DNA of 34,633 nucleotides from positions 1-34,633 of the forward strand of contig JAJXZJ010000037.1 of assembly GCA_021780105.1 (NCBI GenBank), written 5' to 3'. Of the stretch, positions 15,889 to 25,182 are shown one piece after another; position 1 is the stretch's first letter, and every line of letters starts with the position of its first letter. The translations under genes were made by a program, and so were the position numbers. The notes beneath the pieces are model-generated. The model was not told the DNA's origin and did no database searches. It saw only the letters and a program-made list of their open reading frames with translations. This DNA is from a bacterium. GTDB lineage: Bacteria; Verrucomicrobiota; Verrucomicrobiia; Limisphaerales; J093.

Positions 15889-17600
15889 ACTTGCTGGATT
15901 ACCTCGTCCTGCTGGGGACGATGGTCGGGATCGCAGCCTACGGCATGTGGCGGACGCGCGGCCGCAACAGCCTGAGCGCCTACCTCAAAGGCAGCCAGAC
16001 CGCCGGCTGGGGCACCATCGGCCTCTCGGTCATGGCCACGCAGGCGAGCGCGATCACGTTCATGTCCACGCCGGGCCAGGGCTACGAAAGCGGCCTCGGT
16101 TTCGTGCAAAACTATTTCGGCGTCCCGCTGGCGCTGATTCTGGTCGCGGCCATTTTTCTCCCGCTCTACCGCCGTCTCGATGTCTATACCGCCTACGAAT
16201 TCCTCGGGCGGCGTTTCGACGCCAAGACGCGGTTGCTTGGCGCGGCGTTGTTCCTCCTGCAACGCGGCCTGGCAGCCGGCATCACGATCTACGCGCCGGC
16301 CATTATCCTTTCGACCGTTTTCGGCTGGCGGTTGGACGTCACGATCGTCCTCAGCGGGCTCCTGGTCATCGCTTACACGGTGGCGGGCGGCAGCGAAGCG
16401 GTGAACCTGACGCAGAAATACCAGATGGCCGTGATCTTCGGCGGGATGGTGACGGCGTTCATCGTGCTGTTAATCAAATTGCCTTCCTGGCTCACGCTGA
16501 CCGACGCGCTGACCGTGGCGGGCGGTTTCAAGAAGCTTGAGGCGGTGGATTTCTCGCTCGATGTCCACCGGCGTTACACGATCTGGTCCGGGATGCTGGG
16601 CGGACTGTTTCTCTCGCTGTCGTATTTCGGCACGGACCAGTCGCAGGTCCAACGCTACCTGCACGGCGCGTCGCTGCGGGAAAGCCGGCTGGGACTCATG
16701 TTCAACGGCGTCTGCAAAATCCCGATGCAGTTCTTCATCCTGCTGCTGGGGGTGCTGGTCTTCGTGTTTTACCAGTTCGAACGGCCGCCGGTTTACTTCA
16801 ACGAGGCTGCCTGGAACTACCAGGCGCGCCACGGCGCGGGAGCGCAGCTCCACGCCATCGAGTCGGATTTCGCGGCCGTTCACGCGCGCAAGCAGCGGCT
16901 CATCCGCGCGTGGCTGGACGCGAAACACGCGGGCGACGAACCGGCGGAAGCCGCGTCCCGCGCGGCCGCCCAGGCCGCCCAGGCGCGCAGTGACGTCCTC
17001 CGCGCCGACGCTAGGGCGGTCATCCAGCGGGCGGATCCGCAAACCAGCGCCAACGACGCGGACTACGTGTTCATCACGTTTGTGCTCGACCATCTGCCGC
17101 ATGGCGTCATCGGCCTGCTCGTCGCGGTGATCTTCGCCGCCGCGCTTTCGTCGAAGGCGTCCGAGCTGAACGCGCTCGGCTCGACGACGACCGTGGATTT
17201 TTACCGGCACATGCTCCAACGCGAGGCGAGCGATGCCCACTACGTGGCCGCGTCGAAATGGTTCACCGCGCTGTGGGGCGTGGTCGCCCTGGCATTCGCC
17301 CTGTTTGCGCATTTGGTGGAGAATCTCATTCAGGCTGTGAACATCCTCGGATCCATTTTCTACGGCGTGGTGCTGGGGCTTTTCCTGGTGGCGTTTTTCT
17401 TCCGGCGGGTCGGCGGCACGGCCGTCTTCTGGGCGGCGTTGTCCGCGCAGACGCTGGTGTTCGTGCTCTACTTCACGCTGACGATCAGCTACCTGTGGTA
17501 TAACTTGATCGGTTGCGCCGCGTGCGTGTTGTTCGGCCTGATCCTCCAGGCCTTGAAGGGTCCGGACGACCAGCCCGCGGAGGCGCCGGCCACGCCATGA
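15885..17600 (+). CDS. Sodium:solute symporter (SSS family)
   Basis: This ~571-residue polytopic membrane protein has SSS-family wording: LLDYLVLLGTMVGIAAYGMWRTRGRNSLSAYLKG at the N-terminus, ITFMSTPGQGYESGLGFVQ, TAYEFLGRRFD, YTVAGGSEAVNLTQKYQM and YFGTDQSQVQRYL. A hydrophilic Ala/Arg-rich insert lies between spans at about residues 310-390. The substrate cannot be read; position in the bacillithiol operon after a secreted deacetylase suggests uptake of a sugar, amino sugar or thiol-conjugate product. The GTG at 15885 overlaps the small membrane protein's stop; a GTG at 15876 is an alternative. Confidence 0.9.
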   Translation: MNLLDYLVLLGTMVGIAAYGMWRTRGRNSLSAYLKGSQTAGWGTIGLSVMATQASAITFMSTPGQGYESGLGFVQNYFGVPLALILVAAIFLPLYRRLDVYTAYEFLGRRFDAKTRLLGAALFLLQRGLAAGITIYAPAIILSTVFGWRLDVTIVLSGLLVIAYTVAGGSEAVNLTQKYQMAVIFGGMVTAFIVLLIKLPSWLTLTDALTVAGGFKKLEAVDFSLDVHRRYTIWSGMLGGLFLSLSYFGTDQSQVQRYLHGASLRESRLGLMFNGVCKIPMQFFILLLGVLVFVFYQFERPPVYFNEAAWNYQARHGAGAQLHAIESDFAAVHARKQRLIRAWLDAKHAGDEPAEAASRAAAQAAQARSDVLRADARAVIQRADPQTSANDADYVFITFVLDHLPHGVIGLLVAVIFAAALSSKASELNALGSTTTVDFYRHMLQREASDAHYVAASKWFTALWGVVALAFALFAHLVENLIQAVNILGSIFYGVVLGLFLVAFFFRRVGGTAVFWAALSAQTLVFVLYFTLTISYLWYNLIGCAACVLFGLILQALKGPDDQPAEAPATP

Positions 17601-18373
17601 GCACCCCGCCCGTCATTTGTTTCGGCCAGCAACCGTGCGGCTTTTTTCCGAAGCGCTTTCTCGTCGCCAAAATCCGGACGGCCCGCCGGCTGCAGGCGGA
17701 GATCGGCGGCGAGATCGTCTTCTTCTGCCACGACAGCGACCACGATCCGCGCGAAACGAGAACGCTCCTGCACCATCGCAAGACCGGCGAGCCGGCGCAC
17801 CTCAACTTTGCCTTCGCCAACAAGCTCCAGCGTAAATTCTCGCCGCTGCACCTCAAACGCATCGCCACCGACTGGGCCGGCCGAACCGTGCTTCAGTTGC
17901 CCAACTACGTCGCACACCCGTTGATCGCCGCGTTCGCCGAGGTCCACGAAACCAACGCCGCCGACTTCTGCCTCGCGATGTATCACCGCATGGGGCTGCT
18001 CGACGGCATCCGCGTGGCGCGCTCGAGCGACCCCGCCTTCCGCCGCGCGGCGTGCGACGTGGCCGAGTTTTTTGTGGACGTGCCGTATGAAGGCGAGATC
18101 GTCCGCGCCCGCTGGCACGACGGCGCATTGACGCTGCACGAGGGCGGCGACGCCTTCATCACGCTGCCGGCGGCACCGTTCACCAAGGAACACATCAGCC
18201 CGACGCGCGATACGCGGCTGCGCTGGATGCAATCCGTCCTGCACTGCACGCACTACGTTGCCGGGGCCAGCGAGCAGGATTATCTTCGCCGCGACGACGC
18301 GCCGGAAATCACTTACCTCAATCGCGATCCCATTGACCGTTCCGATGAAGCCTACACCGAACTCCCCGCCTGA
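17597..18373 (+). CDS. Short BshC-like protein, putative bacillithiol cysteine-adding enzyme
   Basis: This 258-residue cytoplasmic protein is not a standard family match, but several blocks line up with BshC. ICFGQQPCG (7-15) matches the T-G-Q-Q-x-G segment, K25 and following helix fit K...A..L, and HDSDHD (45-50) matches the E-D-H-D motif of the Rossmann core. Near the C-terminus ISPTRDTRLRWMQSVL and YVAGASEQDY (220-229) match the SP..RP..Q and Y-x-G-G-x-x-E-x-x-Y segment. Normal BshC is about 540 residues with a C-terminal coiled coil; here that and much of the middle are absent. BshC joins cysteine to glucosaminyl-malate. Its place directly before bshB and bshA, with a 4-base overlap to the symporter, supports the role. 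Confidence 0.65.
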   Translation: MSTPPVICFGQQPCGFFPKRFLVAKIRTARRLQAEIGGEIVFFCHDSDHDPRETRTLLHHRKTGEPAHLNFAFANKLQRKFSPLHLKRIATDWAGRTVLQLPNYVAHPLIAAFAEVHETNAADFCLAMYHRMGLLDGIRVARSSDPAFRRAACDVAEFFVDVPYEGEIVRARWHDGALTLHEGGDAFITLPAAPFTKEHISPTRDTRLRWMQSVLHCTHYVAGASEQDYLRRDDAPEITYLNRDPIDRSDEAYTELPA

Positions 18374-19082
18374 ACCGGCCCCGCTGCTGGCCTTCGGCGC
18401 GCACCCCGATGACATCGAGTTCGGCGGCGGCGGCGTGGTGGCGCAGGAAACGCGTCACGGCCGCGCGGCGCACCTGGTCGTGTGCTCCCGTGGCGAAGCC
18501 GCGACGCACGGAAGTCCGGCGCAGCGCGTGGCCGAAGCGGAAAAGGCCGCCGCCCTGCTGGGCGCGACGCTGGAATTCATCGAACTCGACGGCGACTCCC
18601 ATCTCGAAGTCCGCGCGGCGCACGCGATCAGGCTGGCCGGCGTGATTCGCCGCGTGCGGCCGGGCATTGTGCTCGCGCCGAGTCTGGTGGAAAACCAGCA
18701 TCCGGACCACGCCCGGCTCGGCACGCTGGTGCGTGATGCCACCCGCCTCGCCCGCTACGGCGGCGTGGCGGAGTTGCGCGGCTCGCCGCCCTACGAAACT
18801 GGTTTGTTGTTCTACTACGCCGTGACGCCGGAAGCCGAGCCGGACAACGTCACGCCCGTGCTGGTGGACGTGTCGGCACCCGAGGTGCTCGCCGCCTGGA
18901 CTGCCGCCATGGAAGCGCACGCCTCGCAAACCTCGGCCCGCGCCTATGTGGAACTGCAGCTTGCGCGGGCGCGGTTGCGCGGTCTGCGCGCCGGCATCGG
19001 CCACGCGATCGCCTTGTTTCCCAACGATCCGCTCGTGCTCGATTCGCTGACGCAGGCGGGCCGCGGCGCGCGGCGTTTTTGA
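18345..19082 (+). CDS. bshB: BshB-type N-acetylglucosaminyl-malate deacetylase
   Basis: This 245-residue PIG-L family enzyme removes acetate from GlcNAc-malate to give GlcN-malate, the second step of bacillithiol synthesis. Motifs: FGAHPDDIEFGGGG near residues 16-29 holds the zinc-binding His and Asp pair, and NQHPDHARLG contains the third ligand region. SRGEAATHGSPAQRVAEAEKAA is typical of BshB1. No signal peptide. The ATG at 18345 overlaps the BshC-like gene by 29 bases, which fits translational coupling; upstream codons in this frame belong to that gene. Adjacency to bshA makes the assignment firm among the many PIG-L enzymes. Confidence 0.85.
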   Translation: MKPTPNSPPEPAPLLAFGAHPDDIEFGGGGVVAQETRHGRAAHLVVCSRGEAATHGSPAQRVAEAEKAAALLGATLEFIELDGDSHLEVRAAHAIRLAGVIRRVRPGIVLAPSLVENQHPDHARLGTLVRDATRLARYGGVAELRGSPPYETGLLFYYAVTPEAEPDNVTPVLVDVSAPEVLAAWTAAMEAHASQTSARAYVELQLARARLRGLRAGIGHAIALFPNDPLVLDSLTQAGRGARRF

Positions 19083-19083
19083 T

Positions 19084-20223
19084 ATGACCTCCGAACGCAC
19101 GCTGAGAATTGGCATTGCCTGTTATCCTTCGGTGGGCGGCAGCGGCATCCTCGCCACCGGCTTGGGCGAGGAACTGGCGCGGCGCGGCCACGAGGTGCAT
19201 TTCATCAGCTACGAACGGCCGTTCCGGCTGCCGGAGAACACGCCGCGGCTGCATTTCCATCCCGTGGTGATCAACGAATACCAGTTGTTCCGCTACCCGG
19301 ACTACACGCTGCCGCTCTCGGTGCGCATGGCGGACGTGAGCCGCGACCACGGGCTGGACGTGTTGCACGTGCATTACGCCGTGCCCCACGCCACGGCGGC
19401 GATCCTCGCCCGCGCCATGCTGCCGCCGGCGCAACGGCCGCGCGTGGTCACCACGCTGCACGGCACCGACACCACGTTGCTGGGCAGCGATCCTGGCTAC
19501 GGCCCGGCCATCCACCACGCGCTCACCTGTTCCGACGCCGTGACGGTGGTGTCGGATTTTTTGAAACGCGAAACGCGCCGGCTGCTCGGTTTCAACGGAC
19601 CGCTGGAGGTGATCCATAATTTCTTCGCACCGCGCCCGCCGCGCCGCTCCCGCGAGGAGGTGCGCCGGGAACTCGGTCTGCAAGACGAGGTGGTATTGCT
19701 CCACTCCTCGAATCTGCGTCCGCTCAAGCGGATTGATCTGCTGCTGGGAACCGTTGCCCGGGTTCGCTCCCCGGTGCCGTTCAAGCTGGTGATCCTGGCG
19801 GGCGGGAGCTTTGCGCCGTTTGCCGACGAGGCGCGCCGGCTGGGCCTCACCGATCGCCTGATCGTGCGGGAGAAGGTCAACGACATCGAAGACTATCTGC
19901 AGATCGCCGACGCCGGGTTGTTCACGTCGGACACGGAGAGTTTCTGCCTGAGCATTCTGGAGGCGATGTGTTTTGGCTGCCCCAGCGTCGCCCGGCACGT
20001 CGGCGGCATCCCGGAGGTGGTGGAAACCGGCGTCAGCGGCATCCTGGTGCCGCCGGACGATGCGGACGCACTCACGGGCGCGGTCGAGCGGCTGCTGGAA
20101 GATCCGGTGCACCGGACCGCGCTGGGCGAGGCCGCCCGCCAGCGGGCGCGCGACCATTTTTCACCAGCGGCCATTGTGCCGCAATACGAGGCACTTTACC
20201 GCCGGGTGTGTGGCGGCGGTTGA
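19084..20223 (+). CDS. bshA: N-acetyl-alpha-D-glucosaminyl L-malate synthase
   Basis: This 379-residue GT4-family glycosyltransferase transfers GlcNAc from UDP-GlcNAc to L-malate, the first step of bacillithiol synthesis. Strong BshA wording: IGIACYPSVGGSGILATGLGEELARRGHEVHFISYERPFRL at the start, VLHVHYAVPHATAA, TTLHGTDTTLLG and HALTCSDAVTVVSDFLK. The C-terminal donor site shows SNLRPLKRID, TSDTESFCLSILEAM and HVGGIPEVV. The start lies one base after the bshB stop. It ends the plus-strand operon and faces the convergent DUF3857 gene 42 bases away. Confidence 0.92.
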   Translation: MTSERTLRIGIACYPSVGGSGILATGLGEELARRGHEVHFISYERPFRLPENTPRLHFHPVVINEYQLFRYPDYTLPLSVRMADVSRDHGLDVLHVHYAVPHATAAILARAMLPPAQRPRVVTTLHGTDTTLLGSDPGYGPAIHHALTCSDAVTVVSDFLKRETRRLLGFNGPLEVIHNFFAPRPPRRSREEVRRELGLQDEVVLLHSSNLRPLKRIDLLLGTVARVRSPVPFKLVILAGGSFAPFADEARRLGLTDRLIVREKVNDIEDYLQIADAGLFTSDTESFCLSILEAMCFGCPSVARHVGGIPEVVETGVSGILVPPDDADALTGAVERLLEDPVHRTALGEAARQRARDHFSPAAIVPQYEALYRRVCGGG

Positions 20224-20257
20224 CACGACGGAATCGCCGGCGCGTTGCAACGTCCCG

Positions 20258-20273
20258 GCAACTGCTCAGTTGC
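20258..20273. terminator. Small hairpin between convergent genes
   Basis: GCAACT (20258-20263) and AGTTGC (20268-20273) make a 6-bp stem with a 4-base loop at the meeting point of bshA and the DUF3857 gene, covering the latter's stop codon. No T-run is present on either side, so termination activity is only a guess. Confidence 0.25.
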
Positions 20274-23200
20274 GCGCGGCGGCGTCCTTTTCCAAAAGGA
20301 ACACCTTCGCGGATTTCCGGCTCAACGTGGCTTCCACCTTCAGCACGGCGGGATAGTCCTGCGGTGCCAGAATGGCGGGCGAGGTTGTCAATTCGTCGGT
20401 GACGACGCATTTGCCGGCGGTTTCGGTGGCGGTGATGCGCGCCGTGCCCGCGCCGTCCGGCGCCGCCACGGTTTCCGTTTTAGGCGCGATGACGAGGCGG
20501 TGGAAGCCGTCCGGCAACGTGATCTCGGTGCGGACGGTGCTCTGGTTCTGTGACGACACGAACAGCGGCAGGGCGCGCCGGTCCGAGCCGACGGGGAACA
20601 GCGACGGCGTGAAGGGCAGATCGAAATAGAGGTAATTGCCATCCACGACGCAGTAGTTGTCCACGTTCACGGTGAATTGTTCGAGGCCGGGATACGTGTC
20701 GAACCGCGTGATCAGGTCGCCCTCCGGCCGCGCTCCCTGGGCCACGCGGGAGACGATTTCCTGATGGTAGCGCCGGCGTTCCTCCGGCGGCAGCTCGGAG
20801 AAGAACCGCTTTTTCGCGTTGAAACTCGGGCCGTAATAATGCCGCGTCACCGTGACGCGCGTGGCGCCGTTGTCCGCGATGGCGAGCGCGTAATCCGTAT
20901 CCGTCCGGTCCGCGCACCCCTTGGCGGCCTGGATGACTTCGCGGGTGCCGGTGGCGAGCGCGATGCCCAGCCGTCCGTCAAAAGTCGTGGAGCCGAGTTG
21001 GGCATATTGGTCCGTGTCGTTCAGGAAGTAGGTTTTGCCGTCGAGCGTGATCCGGACCAGCGGCCACTGGAAGGCGTCCGGCAGCGGGAACGACGACGTC
21101 ACGTTGGTGATGCCGGCGATGGGCGGCAGGCCGGAGGCCAGGACGAAGTCAGGCTGAAACCCGGCCGCGGAAAGCATCGCGTGCAGCAGGATCGCGCGGT
21201 CGGCGGCGTGGCCGTAGCCATCGGCCAGCGTGGTGTCCGCGGCGGAAAGTTCGTTGAGCGGCAGTTCGGTGAACGACGGGCCGGCCAGCCGGATGGACCT
21301 GGCGACGAAGTCGCGGATGGCCTGCACGGTCGCGAGCTTCGTCTTGCTTTGATCCGCCAACTGCCGCGCCACCTTCGCGGCCTGGTCGCTCTTGTGCGAA
21401 CGGTCGAGCAGCGTGTCGTTCAGTGTTTTCCAATACGCCGCCGGGTCGCCGGCGAAGTAGCCCACGCCGGTGTTGTAGGTCCAATCCGGGGGAAGCTGCG
21501 ATTCGGCGGGCAGGGCGCTGACGTGCTGGGTCTGCCACGTGAACGTCTGCCGGCCGCTGTTCGTGGCGGCCTGCGCCTGCATCGTGCCGCCGCCGTTGCG
21601 GACGAGTGTCTCGATTTTGACATTGGCCGGCGCGGTCAACTGAAACGACTTCTGCTCCAGCTCGTCCGGCAGTTGGAACGACTCGAAGCCGGAGAGGTAA
21701 GGCACGCCCTTGCTGGTGATTTCCAATTCCACTTCGAGTGTGGAGCCGATGTCCACGCCGGGCAGGTTGGCGACGAGGATCTTCCCGCCGGTGTAACGTT
21801 TTGCCGACGCGTTCCAGCCGGCGTCCATCACGTTGATCTCATTCGTGGAGATTTCCTGGCGCTTGCCGCCCGGGGAAATGACCACGGCGTGAACGAGGCG
21901 GGCCTGCTGGCAGGAAGGATTGTAGCCGACCTTCACTTCCGCCTCGCTGATCTTGCCGGCGTAGGTGAGGATGCGTTTCGCGTAACGGATGCGATAGACG
22001 GCGGTGTGCGCGTCGGTCACGTCCAGCTCCTTGTGGCTTTCCAGGATCGTGGCGTTGGACTCGACCGGCGGGATCGCCCCGGTGTCCACTGTCGTTTCCG
22101 AACTGGTGGCGACGCTCTCGTTCACGGCGAACACCGGCACTTTCCGCTGGTCATATTGGAGCAACTTCAAGGTCCGCTTGAGTTCCAGATATTGTTCCGG
22201 GGCGAACTCGACGACCTTCAGCTTCAGCTCCCGCGCGCAGTTCAGCTTCCCGCTCGCGGCGTCGAAAGTTTCCTGGTAACTGAGGCAGTCGTCGTTCACC
22301 GGCGGGCAGGAAGGCATGGACACCGCGCCGGCGAAGCCGTCCGCCAGCTTGAGGGCGATGGTTTCCTTCAAGCCGCAGGTCACGGAGGTTTCCAGCGGGT
22401 ATTTGCGTTTGTCCAGGCCGGTGTCGCCGAGAATGAAGTTCACCACGCCCAGCCGCTGGCCGACCCACGGCAGGCTGATCATGGCCTTGCCGCTGCCGGT
22501 GGCCGTCATGCCGGTCACGGTGAATTCCAGTTCGGCGTGCAGCACGGTGGACACGTCGAGCATGTTTTCCGGCATCAGCTTCAGCGACGTCAACCGCGCG
22601 CCCGGCATGGCCACCTTGAGCGCCCGCTCGAAGAACCGCCGCTGGTCGTCGGGCTTCAGGTGGGAAAACATGTTCCGGTAGGCGTCGTCGTTGATGCCCT
22701 CGAACACCAGCTCGGACTTCGCCTCCAGCACGCCGTCGGCGCTGAGTACGCCGGTGGTTGTCACCTGCATCATGTGTTTTTCCGGCGGCTGGATCGGGCT
22801 GATGCGCAGGTCATCGCCCTCCGGCCGGCAGACGAGGAAGCTCTGGTTGCAGTCCTCCGCCGGCAGCAGGTCGCGCGTGTGCTCGTCCGTGGGGTCCATG
22901 AGCACGTAGTCGCCCGGCTTGGTGGCCACGGCGACGATGGCATGGTTGAAATCCGGACTCGGCACCCTGGCATCCAGTTTCATGCCCACGTTGATCAGCA
23001 CCGGATAGGCGTTCAGGCCCGCCTGCCGGAGCAGCGCCACGAGCAGCGCCGCCTTGTCACGGCACACGCCGTATTTTTTGGCGAAGGTGATCTTGACGTC
23101 GTGCGGCTCGAAGCCCGGCCGGTCTTTCTCCGGCGTCAGCCCCATGTAACGGACGTTTTTCGACACGTAATAGAACACCGCCTTCATTTTCGCCATGTCG

Positions 23201-24123
23201 TCCTTCGCGCCGGCGGTCAGTTCCTCGACGGTTTTCTTCATGTCCGGCGAGGTGGCGTCCAGATGCGACTGGCTGAGTTCCCAATACCACTTCGACACCG
23301 CCGGCCAGTCTGGCAGCGTGCTCACCAGCAGGCGTTGCAGCACCATTTCGTAAGGCGGCATCGAGGGTTCGTCGAACATGCGCGGCACGTTGTTCACCTC
23401 CCAACGGTAAACCAGCGTGTGGTCCGCGCCCGGCTGGGACGACGCCTGGACCGTGCCGGGAATCGCATCCCGCAGTTCAATCCGCTTCAGCGGGTGGTCG
23501 GCGGGCGCATGCACCTCGTAGGACATGTGGCGGATGTAGCCGCTGCCCTCGAACACGTTCTCCTCCGCATAGGCGCCGGGGATGATGGACCGCGTGATCG
23601 TTTCGCGGGTGATCGAATGCACCACGTCGCCGATTTCCACCTTGGGAAGGTTCACTCGCAGCACCCGCATGTTGGGATCGTAGATGTTCATCGCCATCTG
23701 GCTGTCGTCAATGGACTCCTTGGAATTGGCGGTCACGTCCACCGGCACCGCGGTGCCGTCCGGCTTCAACACCTCCAACCTGACGACCTCGGCGGTCGAA
23801 TACGGCAGCATGAAGAACAGCGACAAGGTGCGATTGCCGCGCTTGCCCTTCTCCGTGAGCACCTTCACGAACGTTTCGTCCTGGCTCTCGCCGGTGCCGT
23901 CGGCGCGATACGCCCGCACCATGTGTTTCTCCACGATCGCGTCGTCGCAATCCGGGTATTTGGCCAGCGTGATGTCCGCGGCCGCGGCCAGCACCGCCTG
24001 TGGGTTGACAAACGCCCAGATGTCGCCCGCATAGCGGTTCGTGTCGCCGGTCGCCGGCCAGCCGAGCGTGGCCAGGGCAACGAGCGCGAGACTGCGAAGG
24101 AGGAGCCAATGTCTGATCTTCAT
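20266..24123 (-). CDS. Exported double DUF3857/transglutaminase-like protein
   Basis: This 1285-residue protein has a signal peptide (MKIRHWLLLRSLALVALATL). An N-terminal DUF3857 beta domain (about 60-260) is followed by a transglutaminase-like domain with a complete triad: Cys354 in YGVCRDKA, His394 in DFNHAIV and Asp410 in LMDPTDE. A second DUF3857-like region (about 690-890) follows, then a second transglutaminase-like fold whose equivalent places read YGHAADRA (Cys to Ala973), FQWPLV (His to Trp1020) and LNDTDQ (Asp kept). The second module is therefore probably inactive and structural. Family members are surface or periplasmic proteins of unknown substrate. ATG 24123 is chosen because the 57 upstream residues are low complexity. 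Confidence 0.85.
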   Translation of the reverse strand: MKIRHWLLLRSLALVALATLGWPATGDTNRYAGDIWAFVNPQAVLAAAADITLAKYPDCDDAIVEKHMVRAYRADGTGESQDETFVKVLTEKGKRGNRTLSLFFMLPYSTAEVVRLEVLKPDGTAVPVDVTANSKESIDDSQMAMNIYDPNMRVLRVNLPKVEIGDVVHSITRETITRSIIPGAYAEENVFEGSGYIRHMSYEVHAPADHPLKRIELRDAIPGTVQASSQPGADHTLVYRWEVNNVPRMFDEPSMPPYEMVLQRLLVSTLPDWPAVSKWYWELSQSHLDATSPDMKKTVEELTAGAKDDMAKMKAVFYYVSKNVRYMGLTPEKDRPGFEPHDVKITFAKKYGVCRDKAALLVALLRQAGLNAYPVLINVGMKLDARVPSPDFNHAIVAVATKPGDYVLMDPTDEHTRDLLPAEDCNQSFLVCRPEGDDLRISPIQPPEKHMMQVTTTGVLSADGVLEAKSELVFEGINDDAYRNMFSHLKPDDQRRFFERALKVAMPGARLTSLKLMPENMLDVSTVLHAELEFTVTGMTATGSGKAMISLPWVGQRLGVVNFILGDTGLDKRKYPLETSVTCGLKETIALKLADGFAGAVSMPSCPPVNDDCLSYQETFDAASGKLNCARELKLKVVEFAPEQYLELKRTLKLLQYDQRKVPVFAVNESVATSSETTVDTGAIPPVESNATILESHKELDVTDAHTAVYRIRYAKRILTYAGKISEAEVKVGYNPSCQQARLVHAVVISPGGKRQEISTNEINVMDAGWNASAKRYTGGKILVANLPGVDIGSTLEVELEITSKGVPYLSGFESFQLPDELEQKSFQLTAPANVKIETLVRNGGGTMQAQAATNSGRQTFTWQTQHVSALPAESQLPPDWTYNTGVGYFAGDPAAYWKTLNDTLLDRSHKSDQAAKVARQLADQSKTKLATVQAIRDFVARSIRLAGPSFTELPLNELSAADTTLADGYGHAADRAILLHAMLSAAGFQPDFVLASGLPPIAGITNVTSSFPLPDAFQWPLVRITLDGKTYFLNDTDQYAQLGSTTFDGRLGIALATGTREVIQAAKGCADRTDTDYALAIADNGATRVTVTRHYYGPSFNAKKRFFSELPPEERRRYHQEIVSRVAQGARPEGDLITRFDTYPGLEQFTVNVDNYCVVDGNYLYFDLPFTPSLFPVGSDRRALPLFVSSQNQSTVRTEITLPDGFHRLVIAPKTETVAAPDGAGTARITATETAGKCVVTDELTTSPAILAPQDYPAVLKVEATLSRKSAKVFLLEKDAAARN

Positions 24124-24290
24124 ACAACGAAATATCGCGGCCAGCATAGCGCAACCGCCCCGCCGCGCCAATCCGTTCCGCGGAAAATCGTCGCCGCGCT
24201 CGACGGACCCACCGCTCCGGGCCAAACCCAGAGAGCAAAAGGTCCGTTGAACTGAGTTTACCTCATGACCCCTCAGAGGAAGCGGCTGGT

Positions 24291-25019
24291 TCACGGTGGG
24301 AGCAACTCTCTGTGCGGCTGGTGGTCACGATTCCAACGACTCAAAGCTGCATCGCTCGTGTCCTCGAAAAGAAATTGCCGCGTCGGCGATTCTACGTGGC
24401 CGTCGCAAAATACTACGTTGCCTCGGCCGTCGAGGCCGGGTGACCGTGTTCCCTTCCTTCTTTAAAGAATCCAGGCCAACCCGAGTCAAATCAACGCCGC
24501 CACCAAAACTATCACCCATAGCCATCATATCGCTCGGCGCAATTACCTCAGACTCACTTGTCCGAACGTAGGTGCCTTTATCCGGGTCATACCGTCCGGC
24601 AAGCCCCAATGAATTGCTCCGACTGCTTTCCAGCCCCAGGGTGTTGTAGGCATAGTAAGCCGGAGTGTGTCCCGGCGTCGTTCTTTTAGTCCAATCGCCG
24701 AACCGAGCAGAAGGGCATCGCCACACGCCGACTTCAAAAAAGTTCGATGCCGGTTTGGCGATGCCGAGCCCAAACTTCTCCAACTGCCAAGGCCAGGTTC
24801 CGGGATAATCCTCCCCCTTTGTCGCAAACATCGGGATGTATCCCTCATTGTTGGCCAGGAACGTCTGCAAGCCCACACCGAGTTGGTGCAAATTGCCAAT
24901 GCACTGAATCCGCTGCGCTTGCGTCAAAGAGGGGAGCAAAAGCGCCACCAGCACCGCGATGATGGCAATGACCACCAGCAACTCGACAACGTCAGACCTT
25001 CTCGAGCGAACCTGCGCAT
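24291..25019 (-). pseudogene. Prepilin-like H-X9-DG protein, broken by two frameshifts
   Basis: The pieces spell a type II secretion pseudopilin-like protein common in Verrucomicrobiota and Planctomycetota. Frame 1 from ATG 25019 reads MRRFAREGLTL. One missing base then moves the frame to VELLVVIAIIAVLVALLLP, the methylation and membrane segment. The frame runs through CIGNLHQLGVGLQTFLANNEGYIP to EGNTVTRPR. One extra base then shifts to GRGNVVFCDGHVES and WNRDHQPHRELLPP, ending at 24291. The diagnostic His of the H-X9-DG motif also appears as Pro. Two compensating shifts plus that change favour true decay, though sequencing error is not excluded. Confidence 0.75.
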
Positions 25020-25182
25020 ACCTATGCGACAGTGGAAAGGCTTGATTGTCACGAGCCGTTTATCTGTGAAACCGCCCAACAGACAGTAGGCCAAACCGCC
25101 ACCTGTCCCACTGCGACCACGTTGGGCTCCGTTTGGCTCGTGCGCAGGTATGCTGAGGCGAACTGCTGCGGTCCCCGAGCGT

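Noticed and set aside
20677..24255. A 1192-codon open frame on the plus strand
   Set aside because: It lies opposite the DUF3857/transglutaminase gene. The protein is rich in Arg, His and Gly, has no domain and is a shadow of GC-rich codon use.
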